Below, one piece after another: positions 48,313-59,342 of a DNA stretch of 64,000 nucleotides. A program made the translations under genes and the position numbers. Source of the stretch: Sisyra terminalis (taxonomy: Eukaryota > Arthropoda > Insecta > Neuroptera > Sisyridae); NCBI GenBank assembly GCA_958496175.1, contig OY292274.1, forward strand, positions 57,422,630-57,486,629, read 5' to 3'. Numbering within the stretch: the stretch's first letter is position 1; the number at the start of each line of letters is the position of its first letter. The notes beneath the pieces are model-generated. The model saw only the letters and a program-made list of their open reading frames with translations, did not search any database and was not told where the DNA came from.

Positions 48313-49507
48313 AGATATATTTATTGATCGTTTAAACTCAAATATAAAGATTTCTTCATTGATGGAAACTTGAAAAATTTTTTCGATCGAAGGAATTGGA
48401 ATTTTCCAAAAATATTTTAACCATAGCTGCTCCATGTTATTCCTGGAAAATTTGTCAAAAGACATGGTAGTATTTTATAGTCCTTCATCCTTTTTTTCGA
48501 TAAAACAAATTTGTATTTGAATAGCATTATCTTGCATAATATATAATTCTGCAATATCAAATTTCATAACGTTAATTTTTTACAATCGATCAATTTTCGT
48601 GGAATTTTCCGGGAAAATTTGAACCATTGTTTCTTCATGTGACGTTCGGAAAAGTTGTAGAACCACGTTGCAAAATTTTTAAGTCCTTCATCCTTTTTTT
48701 CAAGAAAACAATTTACATTTATATTGCATTATGATGCATCATTTGTAAATTTGTAAATCGAAAAATTCCATTAAGAACATCGAAAAGTGCTAATGTTTTT
48801 CGATAGTATCATAATGCATCTAAGGTGAGAATTTCATCGAGATATTCGACAAAAAATTTTCCACAAAAATTTCATAAAATCGATAGGCATTTGGTGGTGG
48901 ATTTTAAATTTCTGAAAGTCGGAAAAAAAAGTTTTTCCCCTTAAGCTTTTCCGGCAACTTCTTGGCACCAATCGATAGAGTAATTCAAGCGCTATCGAAT
49001 GAGCCTACTATCGTTCACCAACGATCGATAGTTAACGCACAAATTGACGTTAAAGTTATAAAAAGTGAAAGAAAGTGCCGATTTTGCCCTGTTTTTCCGA
49101 TTTTCTGGGATTTCGGCCGAAAAATTTCCCCCAAAAAAATGAAAAATACAATTAGAGGATATGATTTTTAGGCTTTCCACTTTGTGAGGAAGCCATTCCC
49201 AAAATCCTATTTCACGAATATCGAAATTTCGATGTCCTCCCCCCTTTATGAATTTTCTCATGATTGACGTCATTATGTGACGTCACATATTTCCACAAAA
49301 AAAAATCACTCGACATTGTGTGACGTCACTAAACCAGGGAGCAAAAAAAAAATGAAAAAATATAACGCGTCGATCGATCGATCATTCCCAACCCCGAAGT
49401 GTAGGAACTGTTCGATCGAATATTTCGATGAAGAAATGTTCGGAATTAAGAATTAATGTTAATTATATATATTACAAGCTGTAAGGAAGAGGAATCAATT
49501 ATTAGAA

Positions 49508-49590
49508 ATTATAAAAATCCTGGACCAATCGGGATGCGAACCAGGGACCACGGGATGAGACGGCGGCGGCGGCGACCTTAGCGACTCGGC
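49508..49590 (-). other. tRNA-like segment, mirror of copy a
   Basis: Reverse complement of the segment at 45335-45416 in the right arm; the A-box, GC run and B-box are all preserved, so the internal-promoter architecture has survived in both arms. Confidence 0.55.
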
Positions 49591-50132
49591 TATCAGATGA
49601 TATATGTAAATGACGTTAAAACTCATATATAAACAATTCTTAAGAAAATTTGTAGAAACTTGAATTTTTTTAACTAGAAAAGTTAAGATATTTTTCGATA
49701 TTGTCTTTATCGTATTATTCGGCAATCAATAGAAAAACATTGAACCTACCTATCGTTGTAATAATTGAACTCTTCTATGTTTTCTTACTGTAAAAAAGCT
49801 CTGAAATATAAAATTCAAGAGGATGAGTGGGATAAATCGAATTGAAACAATGTATTCAATGAAAATAAATTTATTAATGTTAAATATCAATTCAGTTTAT
49901 AATACAAAACAATATTCGTCTTCCCATTATTACATTAGTTTATATAATTTATCTTAAGTATCAATTGTTACAATCATATACAAATATCAATATATCATAA
50001 ACAAAATATAATAAAAAGCTTTTGATTTTCATAGTATTTTGATTTTTTATCACTTTAATCACTTTATCACATCACGTTCACTGATTTATGGAAACATAAT
50101 TTACACCACTAATTGTTGTAGTAAGTTTGTTG

Positions 50133-50473
50133 TATTAATTGTTGTATTAATTGTTGTAGTTTCTCGGTAGATACCAATTGTGGAAATGATATCCTTGATG
50201 AGTTTGATGGAAGATTTTGGAACGATCCACATTTATTCCATCAACGTCCATTTGGAAATGAAGAACAATTAAAATCCATTGAAGAATTCTCGGTTGTCTT
50301 CGGTAAGGTTCCTCTGAAAAGAAAACTCCAATTAGAACAATATTTAAAAATTTCAATAACTCTATCCTTAACTAAACATTTATCTCCAAAAAAGATTATT
50401 CTTTCTTCAGCCCAAACAAAACTGCCGTTGTCCTCACTTTTAAGGATAGTTAAATCTGTAACAATACATTGAT
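50133..50473 (+). CDS. Candidate open frame in the right arm (function unknown)
   Basis: Mirror of the left-arm candidate exon, extended because the right arm keeps the sequence deleted on the left. This strand is open without a stop for 113 codons (core SVDTNCGNDILDEFDGRFW, later KHLSPKKIILSSAQTKLPL), though with no ATG at its start. The complementary strand offers a two-exon reading: acceptor TTGTTACAG before about 50470, frame LTILKSEDNGSFVWAEERII, then acceptor TTTTCAG before about 50317. Either way it looks like a fragment of a real gene carried inside the palindrome; its family is unknown to me. Confidence 0.25.
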
Positions 50474-50519
50474 TTATTGATAAATTAAAAAAAAAAACAA
50501 AGCATATGTCCAATTTAAT

Positions 50520-50990
50520 AGTTATAGGCTAATAAACTTAAGCCGCAGCCTATTAAACATAGAAGAACAAAGGGTTGCCTAACATCTACATTTTGTAAAA
50601 AAACGGATAAAAACAAGGATTGCATTTCCTGATAAGAGTGCTTTTCCTCAACGATTTACTTAATAAGGCCATTACGTGCTTTGTAAAATGATAAAATTTT
50701 TGTCCTGTATGCAAAAGGACTCCCATAATATCGATTTGAAGTTTCACAAAGGACAATTTTAAAGAGCATAAAAGGATATAAGGGATGTTTTTTTTGATGA
50801 AATTGACATTAGTATTATTAACTGAAGCATCCACAACAATTATGCATAAAAAAATATTGCATTTAATGGCAAGATCCTTGGGAAATTAAATCGGGAAGTT
50901 AAGGAGGTGAAAATGTATGCAGCAAATTTGCCTTAAAATTGGTCGTTTTCGAGGGGTGGCTTTTCCTTATAAGGACTAACTTTTTCAACG
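50520..50990 (-). repeat. Strongly diverged satellite monomers, reverse orientation
   Basis: GTCCTGTATGCAAAAGGACT (reverse reading compared), AAGGACAATTTTAAAG, ATAAGGGATG and AAATCGGGAAGTTAAGG match the satellite blocks in order but with many changes. This piece is absent from the left arm except for the 110-bp remnant at 44449-44560. It is the oldest-looking satellite in the window and shows that satellite bordered the arm unit before the current arrays expanded. Confidence 0.7.
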
Positions 50991-51025
50991 GATTATGGAA
51001 CAATGACCTTACGTGAGACGTAATA

Positions 51026-52605
51026 TGAAAAAATTTTCGTCCTGTATGCAACAGGACATCCACAATTCCATTTCAAAGTTCCAAAAACGACAGTTTTCAA
51101 CTGCAAAATAGGGATGCAAGGGATGGTTCAACTTCCTTAAAATGAACTTATTATTGTTGATTGAATCAGCCTTAACTATATTTACAAAAAATATTTAACA
51201 TTTACTGGCTAAATGTCCGGGAAATTAAAACGGGAAGTTAAGGGAGTAAAATTACATGCGACAAATTTCGACTGAAATTGGGATATTTTAGGGGGTGACA
51301 TTTTATTATGAGGTCCAATTTTCTCAACGGATTATATTAAAACACCTTTAAGAGAATTGTAATGTGAAAAAAATTTCGTCCTGTGTGCAACAGGACATCC
51401 ACAATTCCATTTAAAAGTTTCAAAAAGGACAATTTTCAAATGCAAAATAGGGATGCAAGGGATGGTTACACTTCCTTAAAATGAAGTTTGTATTGTTGAT
51501 TGAATCATCCTTAACTATATTGGCTAAAAATATTTAACATTTACGGGATAGATGTCCGGGAAATTGAAACGGGAAGTTAAGGGAGTAAAATTACATGCGA
51601 CAAATTTCGCCTGAAATTGGGATATTTTAGGGGGTGACATTTTATTATGAGGTCTCGTTTTCTCTACGGATTATATTAAAAGACCTTTAAGTGAATTGTA
51701 ATATGAAAAATTTTTCGTCCTGAGTGCAACAGGACATCCAATATTCCATTTCAAAGTTTCAAAAAGGACAATTTTCAACTGTAAATTAGGGATGCAAGGG
51801 ATGGTTACACTTCTCTAAAATGAACTTTGTATTGTGAATTGAATCATCCTTAACGATATTGACTAAAAATATTTAACAATTACTGGATAGATGGCCGGGA
51901 AATTAAAACGGGAAGTTAAGGGAGTAAAATTACATGTGACAAATTTCGACTGAAATCGGGACATTTTAAGGGTAAGATTTTATTATAAGTTCTGTTTTTC
52001 TCAACGGATTGTTAAAGATGACCTTTAACTGTAATGAAATGTGAAATAATTTTGTTCCGAGGGCAACAGGACATCCACAATTACATTTCAAAGTTTCAAA
52101 AAGGACAATTTTCATCTGAATAATTTTCATCAAAATTAGGATATAAGAAATGGTTTTTTCTATAAATTGAACATAATATGATTGTTGAATTATATTTAAC
52201 GATACTGACTAGAAATGTTTTACATTTACGGGATAGATGGCCGGGAAATCAAAACGGGAAGTAAAGATCATTCATCATTTTCGACAGAAATTGGGACACT
52301 TTATCGGGTGAGTTTCTATTATGAGTTCTTGTTTTCTCAATGGATTATAAAGGTAGGCCTTTAAGTTAAATGTAATGTGATTTTTTTTCTGTGGGCAACA
52401 GGGCATCCACAATTCCATTCTAAAATTTCAAAACGGACAATTTTCAATTGATATATAAAGATATAAGGGATGGTTTATTTTCCTTAAAATGGACTTTATA
52501 TTGTTGATTGAATCATATTTAAGGATACTGATTATTAATATTTTATAAAATGGCAAGCTATGAAGGTAAAATTCCATTCGAAAATTTTCGACAGAATTCC
52601 AATTC
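51026..52605 (-). repeat. 339-bp satellite, reverse orientation, ~4.7 monomers
   Basis: Same monomer as the large array but on the opposite strand. The first monomer (51026 to about 51370) matches the last monomer of the left array, including the GCATACAGGAC variant and the TCGTTTTTGGAAC block; further out the variants no longer mirror the left array. From about 51540 onward the monomers decay progressively (lost GTCCTG dyad, deletions), and the last recognisable block, a degraded CAGTCGAAATTTGTCG, is near 52590. About 400 bp of plain AT-rich DNA then leads to the peroxidase 3' end. Confidence 0.9.
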
Positions 52606-53006
52606 TCTCATATAAGACTTCTTCAAGCATTCTTAATGTGGTTACACATTAAATACATTTCCTTATTTTTTATACAATAATTGATTTTTTTATTCTAATC
52701 TAAGGAAAAATGAGGATTTATTTGTTTTTATTTATCCTTTTTTTTATTCATAAAAAATATGGCACATTTCTAGGAATATTAGAATAATGATTTTTAAAAT
52801 TAAAATTAAGTAATTAATATTTAAACTATTACTATAAAATTTGATTTCATATTGTGCTTAATTAAAACAATAAAAATAAATCAAGTTTTTAAAATAAAAT
52901 ATTAAAATTACAAACAGATATTTTTTCTATAAAAATTTTTTGCATGGCACTGGAATAAAGCGATGGATTGTTATAGTTAATATTTTATTATGTTATAATC
53001 ATATTT
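52606..53006. other. AT-rich spacer between satellite and peroxidase gene
   Basis: No gene or transposon terminus seen. It contains several TTTATT motifs (AATAAA on the minus strand), including one at 52984-52989, that could end the peroxidase transcript. Confidence 0.5.
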
Positions 53007-56000
53007 TCAACTAGTTTTCTCCTTCCAAAGATTCAGATCTATTGACGGTATTTTACGGCAAGGCAAAATAATATTTTCTTCTCCTTTGTACAACATAACA
53101 TGATACTGAATGAAAGTTATGTTATCGGAATTGTCACAAATAATTCTGGCTAATGTCGTAACTCGTATTTCGGTTAGTTGTTCTGCAGTAAATGCTTGTG
53201 GTTGCTCATTGGTTTCGTACCAAAATCTATCTCCTCGTCTCAACCTTACAAACTGATTTGTAATTAAGCATGTAACGGTATCTCCCAAAACTCCACCAAC
53301 TCTGGGATATTCACTTAAAGCGCCAGTATACAAGTCAATATCATTCACGTCTCTAAAATAATGAGGACATCAATTACAAAATCTTAAAAAAGGATTTGTT
53401 AAATACTTACTGATAGATAGATTTTATACGATCTAACGAATCGGGATCAATAATTCCAACTAGATCGTCAAAACTGCTTGGTTCTGAGAAACCACAAAAT
53501 TTTCGCCATTTTGGATACGTTGGCAAACCATGATCTCGTCCTCGTTGTATATTCAAAGACACCAAATCTAATCCACAGGGAGAGCGTTTCTTTGGTTTAT
53601 CTGAGCTTAAACTTTGTTCAAATAAATGCTCCTTAAACTGCGAAAAAAATATTTTCTTAAAGCATTTATCTGTTATTTTATTTGAGTATTTACTTCTCTA
53701 GAGAAATAGGTATCTGAGGCTTCCAAATTGGTATTGATTGCTCCTCGAATAGCACTATCCATTCCGTTTTTATTGTATAGGTCATAAGGATTAAATAACA
53801 TCTTATGCATTTGTATATATTCAGGACTGGAAGTATCGTTAGCTAGTTTCTTCATTAATGTCTATTTTAGAAAACAAGTTTATGTAGAATGAATTAACAA
53901 ATGTGAAATAAGTAAATAAAATTTAAAGTTACCGGTAACAAAGTATGCGCAAACCGGAAAACTGCAGCAACAAATTCATTGGCCATTGATGGATCTATAC
54001 TATCATTATAACCAGTATAGTAGCCATGTGTTTCTACGTACAAATCAGCATGCACCATAATTTCAGGACCTAAAAGATAATTGTTTAAAAGAAGGCTCAA
54101 TAAATATAATGCAAAATACCCAATTTTTGCCATTTTAAATTAATTTCAAATTCAGGAACAATAAGTAAAACTACATAATACTACGTCTAGACCAGTGATT
54201 CCCAAAGTGGTCTATATCGACCCCTAGGGGTCTATGACAACCTGCAAGGGGTCTACGTCAGCGAAAAAAAATTTGGGGGTCCATGAAATGAAAATGGGGG
54301 TCCACGATAGTGGATCTCAACATATACACTGATAGTACCTATTTACTTACATCATACTATCTTATAATATCAAGTCTTATACATTATTTATAAAAGTACC
54401 TATGAAGTTATAAAAGTACCTATGAAGTTATAAAAGTACCTATGAAGTTATAAAAGTACCTATGTTTTCACTTTAAGATTTTAATACTAAACTTCACTGC
54501 AGTTAGAAATTTACAGAAAATCAATATCAGGTAAGTAGGGGGTCTACCCAACACGAAAAAACATGGCAAGGGGTCTACGACACAAAAAAGTTTGGGGAAC
54601 TCTGGTCTAGACATAATTGTCTAGACGTAATTGTTTTGTAGATCCCTAAATCTATAATATAAATTACTGATTTATTTATTTTTGCAATCAATGTAAAAAT
54701 TGCCATTAACATTGTAGGAATTCTAAAACTTTTGATAAAAATGTTATTAAATATAGACAGATGTACTTCAAAAATAAATTTTAGTAAGGTTTTTGAATTA
54801 AATTAAAATAATCAATAATATTTTTTTTACAGTAGAACCTTAAAGTTTGGTTCCGTCAAGGGTTTCGAAATTTGTAAATTCACTACTGACTAGGTGAGAT
54901 ATTTTCTTATAATATATCTTTACCTAATAGAACTGGAAGAAATTCATTATAAGTTATATGCTGCATTTGAGCGGCTACAATTCGTCGAGATTCTTGAAAC
55001 AATATTTCATCATTCCAATGAGGATTTATTTCTTTCAATTTTGAAGCAATCCGGTTATGTTCTCGAGCCAACAATAAGTGCATTGTTGTTAAATGCAAAT
55101 TTTCATTAGCTCGAGCGTCGCCTGATATAAAGCAATATTTCCCTTCTTTATTTAATTGTTCTTGATTGCAACCGTCTGTTTTATCTTCCGATACAGGCAA
55201 CAATGTTCTTTTGTCCGCAGTAATATACATTCTCAATAATCCGTCTTTCATTTCTCGCAATTTGATCATTAATTGTTTATCTGATCCATAAACAACGGAT
55301 CCATCAATGAAGCTAGTTACTTGATTTAGTTGTTCTCTTGGACCTAAAATGAAAAACTTATGAATGGTATCCTTTCGGTTGATATCGCTGTTAATTACCT
55401 AAAGTACAAGTGGGGGCCGGAGCAGAACGAACAAATTCCATGCATGTTAAATTAAAGTTTTGATAAATTGGATCCCCTGGTGCTAAACGAACCGGGAAAC
55501 ATTCAGGGTGTGGTTTCAAACCTGGCGTTTCAACTGCTGGACAACATGATATAGATGTTCCATTTTCACCTTTTTGAGGAAAAGCCAAATCATGTTATTT
55601 AAATATTACATAACCAACGATATCCAGAGTAAAAATGAATAATTAACTCAGTAGTTTAAAAAAATAACTACCTACTGTATTGTTTCACAGTTTATAAAAG
55701 CAGCAAGCAAACTAATTGAATTATATACAACTTATTGAACTACTGTAAGAAAATTAGACTAAAGATAAGGTGTATCTTCTTTTCTTTTCGATCAGTTATA
55801 TTCGAATCTCGTTAAATCTTTCAAAGAATTACAAGATCCATAACTTAAAAATCTTTTGCCCCGCAATTTCAACAACAAATAAACTATTTCTATTTTTTCC
55901 ACCTAAATATTACTTTAATCATAAATAGATTTATATTTACCGTGATTTAAAGCAGTGGCTGTGATGTCATGATCTAGAAACTGACCCCAAACTGCTAGCA

Positions 56001-57865
56001 TTACTGTGAATTTTGGATCATTACGATAAATGGGACGATGAACAACAATGCTAACTTCCCGCGCTGATGGTAAATCCTGTCCATTCCGAGCTTTCCGAGG
56101 AACCGAAATTCCTTAATAATTAATGAAGAATCATTATCATTTAACTTCACAAACGATTATATTTATTTACCGTCTTGATATTCTGGAGGTAAAGCACGTC
56201 GAAAAGGCGTCTGAGCAACCCCCCATTTATTAGGATGATTTAAATTGTTGCAAGATCCATCTATTGAACGATATTTTTCTTTTACACAATCAGAAACTTC
56301 ATTCAGTTTTTGACAATAGTCTGCAGGCCACCACGAGTCATTCAATTGTGTGGGAATATGGGAGATAGTCCATTCGGGTTTTCTTTTTTGAGTAATATTT
56401 TTCCTATCAATGCAATAATTATAATTATTTTCCTGCTGACCCAGCTAAGAATTGTTTTTTCTTTTTATAATCATTTCTTTTATAATGGTATGATATGAGT
56501 CGCTTATTTTGAAAGTGGCCTAATTCGATTTCAATAATAGCTCATATACCTACTATTTTTTTCAACAATGAATACATAAATTTCTCAATCAAAGAAGTTA
56601 CTACTAGTGTGTCGAAAACGAATACAATATCAACAGTTTATAAAAATTTAATGCCACAAATATCTGCATAATCTGGTCTATCAGCAAATCAAAAACTGTT
56701 GTATGGACTATACCTGGGATGGATTTAGACCACTTCCAAAATAAGTAACTCATATATTCTTTCAAAACGGTTTTTATAAGCACAAGTAACGATGAAGTAA
56801 CAATATTACCATTAAAATATTCTTTTATGCAAGATCATTTTTTTGAACCTGTTTATAGTAAAGTACCCGAGTCCTCTGAATGAGAAAATTTTAATCGATC
56901 ATATAAATTTAATCTACTCACAAATTGTCCTTTTATATATAGAAATATCTTATAAAAGAAATTTGAACAGATTAAAGTACTTATGTGAAGTAAAAGTGGT
57001 GCGAAAATCGATATTCAAAGGGAGAAAAATTGATTTTCGTGAATGATTAAATTTCTACTCAGTTAATAGTTTTGCCATTATTGCATAATATCTATAATTA
57101 ACACGATACGAATTGAACACTTTAGAAAAGAAATTATTGTACATTAATCGTTGATAAATATCTACTTTTCATTGTTACTGAATCAATTACTTTACCTTTT
57201 AACTAATTCTTTAGTGGCATAATCTGCTGCATATCCAGCACGTGCTAAAACTAAAGCATCTGATGAAGTTGCAGTGGCTTTTTGATGTCTATAACTAGGA
57301 GAATCTTGGGGTAACACAATTTGATCATATTTTTCATATCGATCACGAGCTTCCAAAGCCGTTGCTCCAGCCAATCCTGCAGCTTTTAAATCTTCATCGT
57401 TAATGTCGTCTAAAGTAGTTGGACCTGAATCGTCTTCTAAAAATTTCAAATATTAAATGTAGAAAGTGTTTTGTATTTGTTCTCATGTAAGTACCTTCTA
57501 TTGGCCAAGATAGTTTTAATAACAATCGGTTAGAAACATTGGTTTCTGTTGTATTTGTAACATCTGTATTATTTGGTAAAATATCAGGTTCGTTCATTGT
57601 ATATGATATTGTTATTACTAAAGCAACAACAAATAAAGCTCTAAAATGCAAAAAACATTGTTAATTAAAAATGAGGACCACCTATATCATTATTTAGGAA
57701 ATTGAAATAAAAAAGTAATGCTTACAACATTGTAGCACAAATGCAACATTGAAATTGTCTTATTCGATGTTTATGCTGACGTAGTCGATTTGATTGAAAT
57801 ACATAAGAAGGAGCTGGATTAGGGGATGATACCAATGGTGTTCTTTCAGAAGATGTACTTGCCAT
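53007..57865 (-). CDS. Membrane-anchored animal haem peroxidase (cardinal / chorion-peroxidase type)
   Basis: Eleven exons: 57865-57726, 57640-57495, 57436-57196, 56403-56171, 56111-55941, 55569-55399, 55343-54924, 54069-53933, 53861-53694, 53637-53411 and 53352-53007; 2400 nt, 799 aa, all phases consistent. One transmembrane segment (about residues 40-61, ICATMLALFVVALVITISY) follows a basic cytosolic tail containing ERTPLV, an acidic dileucine-like sorting signal, and there is no cleavable signal peptide. The catalytic set is complete: AVWGQFLDHD with haem-ester D300 and distal H301; Ca-binding TSFIDGS (377-383); R445 and E448 in DARANE; proximal H549 in FRFAHTLLP; signature LNIQRGRDHGLPTY near 637-650; YQDVNDIDLYTGALSE. 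The N-terminal anchor and sorting motif point to a granule or lysosome-like lumen and suggest the ommochrome peroxidase cardinal; databases often call such proteins chorion peroxidase. The family is certain, the orthology is not. Confidence 0.92.
54193..54604. mobile_element. 412-bp hAT MITE in a peroxidase intron, perfect TSD
   Basis: Inserted between coding exons 7 and 8 of the peroxidase. The ends CAGTGATTCCCAAAGTGG (left) and the complement of CAGAGTTCCCCAAACTTT (right) form an imperfect hAT terminal repeat. The 8-bp target duplication GTCTAGAC (itself a palindrome) is exact at 54185-54192 and 54605-54612. Subterminal GGGGTCTA blocks are repeated near both ends, and a 20-bp tandem repeat lies at about 54389-54463. 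No coding capacity. Confidence 0.9.
54389..54463. repeat. 20-bp tandem repeat, ~4 copies
   Basis: The unit TATAAAAGTACCTATGAAGT is repeated almost four times without change inside the hAT MITE at 54193-54604. Exact identity of the copies indicates recent slippage. Copy number probably varies between individuals. Confidence 0.9.
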
Positions 57866-58419
57866 TTTGGATCTGTTTTAACAAACAAAAATAATGGAGA
57901 TAAATAAGTATAAAGTATTTGAAATACTACTTTGAAATCATGTTACAAAGAGTCTCCACTCAAAACTATAGGATTATAACTTTAGCGAATATCCGAAACC
58001 ATTTTTAACATTAATATCATTAATATTATGGAAAAGCCTATCGAATTAAAAAACTAAAAATATTTAATACTTTGTTGCATTTTTAATAAATTTATATTAC
58101 ATATTTATTAAAATATACTTTATAAACGCACCAATTTTTGTATTTTAACTTTTTCTAATTTTTTTATTTTTATTTTACTTTAAATGTAGGCTGATATTTA
58201 TAATATTTAAAAGCAAAACTGGTTAAAAAATAAAAATAAATTTTAAGTATTAAGTATGCGTATGGTTATTCTATAAGGGAGGGGAAGTTATAAAAGATTA
58301 AGCTAAAGAAGCGCTATTCATTAAATAAATAGGCCATTAAAAAAATTATTTTTTTTTTTTTTGAAAATTATATTTAAATACTGTTCATTGTGGTTTCATA
58401 TATATTATTTTTATGAAAA
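57866..58419. other. Peroxidase 5' flank
   Basis: AT-rich sequence upstream of the peroxidase start codon; its promoter is presumably here but I recognise no element. A possible 5' UTR intron acceptor was not resolved. Poly-T near 58348. Confidence 0.4.
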
Positions 58420-59342
58420 TCTTATATATAAATTGACTATCTTGCCGTCCGTGCGTGCAGAATATACGCATGCGCTCTGTTATCCCCACTTACGCATTCA
58501 AAACGTTGGTACGGGTAAAACGGACTTTGTTATTAAATTTGATATTACGATTGTTTATTAAACGTTATCCCTTTCAAACTTTGCTACCGTTTTTCACTCT
58601 TTTAGGGGAGAAACTTTCAAAAACTCTTTCTATTTATATATCTGGATCGTATAAGGAAAACACTTTCCAAATTTCATCGACTCAAATGTGCACTTATATT
58701 TGAAAATACAATGTAAAACGAAAAAAAATAATGACCTTTATGTTATTTAACATGACGAAACAGCTATTCGATTTCGCACATTTGGACGTTGTACATACAA
58801 AATTGTTGGAAATAGGTGGAAAGCGTGGAAGTAAATTCGAATATTTTATTTCTTTTCAATAACAACAATTGGTTTTCAAATTATTTTAAATACCGAAGAA
58901 AAGTTAGTTTGGAAGATTGTATATTTAAATTGATAATGAAATATATGTTAAAAAATTGCTCCCTTAATGCTTTTCCGCAGAATATATAATTACTCCAGAT
59001 CACAACCATTGGTTCATAAAATAAAATAGATTTTAAAACATTTGATTGTTGAAAAACGAACCAAAATTTAAAATCTCCTATTTGTTATAAGTACTACATA
59101 AGTATTATACTTTCATTCTAATTTAGTGAAATGACGTTATTTAAAATGTTGTTATTAAAATGATATAAAAAAACACTTATATTTTATTTCTTAATATAAT
59201 TTTAGATAAACTTTTTTTTATATTAACAACACTTTGATTATTTAATTTAAAATTTCGATTGTTGATTAACTCTACATTATCTCATATTAAACATTTTATT
59301 GAGATAAAACCTTTAGTTGCGAATGCAACGGGCAACTACTAG
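58420..59342 (+). mobile_element. Non-autonomous Helitron, ~923 bp
   Basis: The 5' end is TC (TCTTATATATAAATTGAC), preceded by A. The 3' end is CTAG followed by host T, so the insertion sits between A and T as Helitrons do. Just before the 3' end is a small hairpin (GTTGC, loop GAAT, GCAAC) followed by GGGCAACTACTAG, close to the 3' ends of insect Helitrons. There are no inverted terminal repeats and no target duplication, again as expected. No Rep/helicase frame; the two short frames at 58361-58703 are incidental. Confidence 0.75.

Larger units (their letters stand above)
47486..51025 (-). repeat. Right arm of the giant inverted repeat
   Basis: Reverse-complement copy of the left arm, about 3.5 kb. 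It keeps about 540 bp that the left arm has lost (about 50385-50925), including a second candidate exon (about 50380-50470) and about one and a half strongly diverged satellite monomers in reverse orientation (50520-50990). From about 51025 it passes into ordinary reverse satellite of the same variant (GCATACAGGAC) that ends the left array, so the palindrome reaches into the satellite on both sides. Confidence 0.9.

Noticed and set aside
45656..49273. Two 93-codon frames (45656-45937 and 48992-49273) and other paired frames as genes
   Set aside because: They are the same arm read on opposite strands; the frame is not kept in the second arm unit, and no domain is seen.
44449..51025. Palindrome as a pure assembly or sequencing fold-back artefact
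   Set aside because: The arms differ by substitutions, indels and a 540-bp deletion, and the flanking satellites differ in length and variants. Long-read confirmation would still be sensible.
54894..55109. Plus-strand 71-codon frame inside the peroxidase
   Set aside because: Antisense shadow of peroxidase exon 7.
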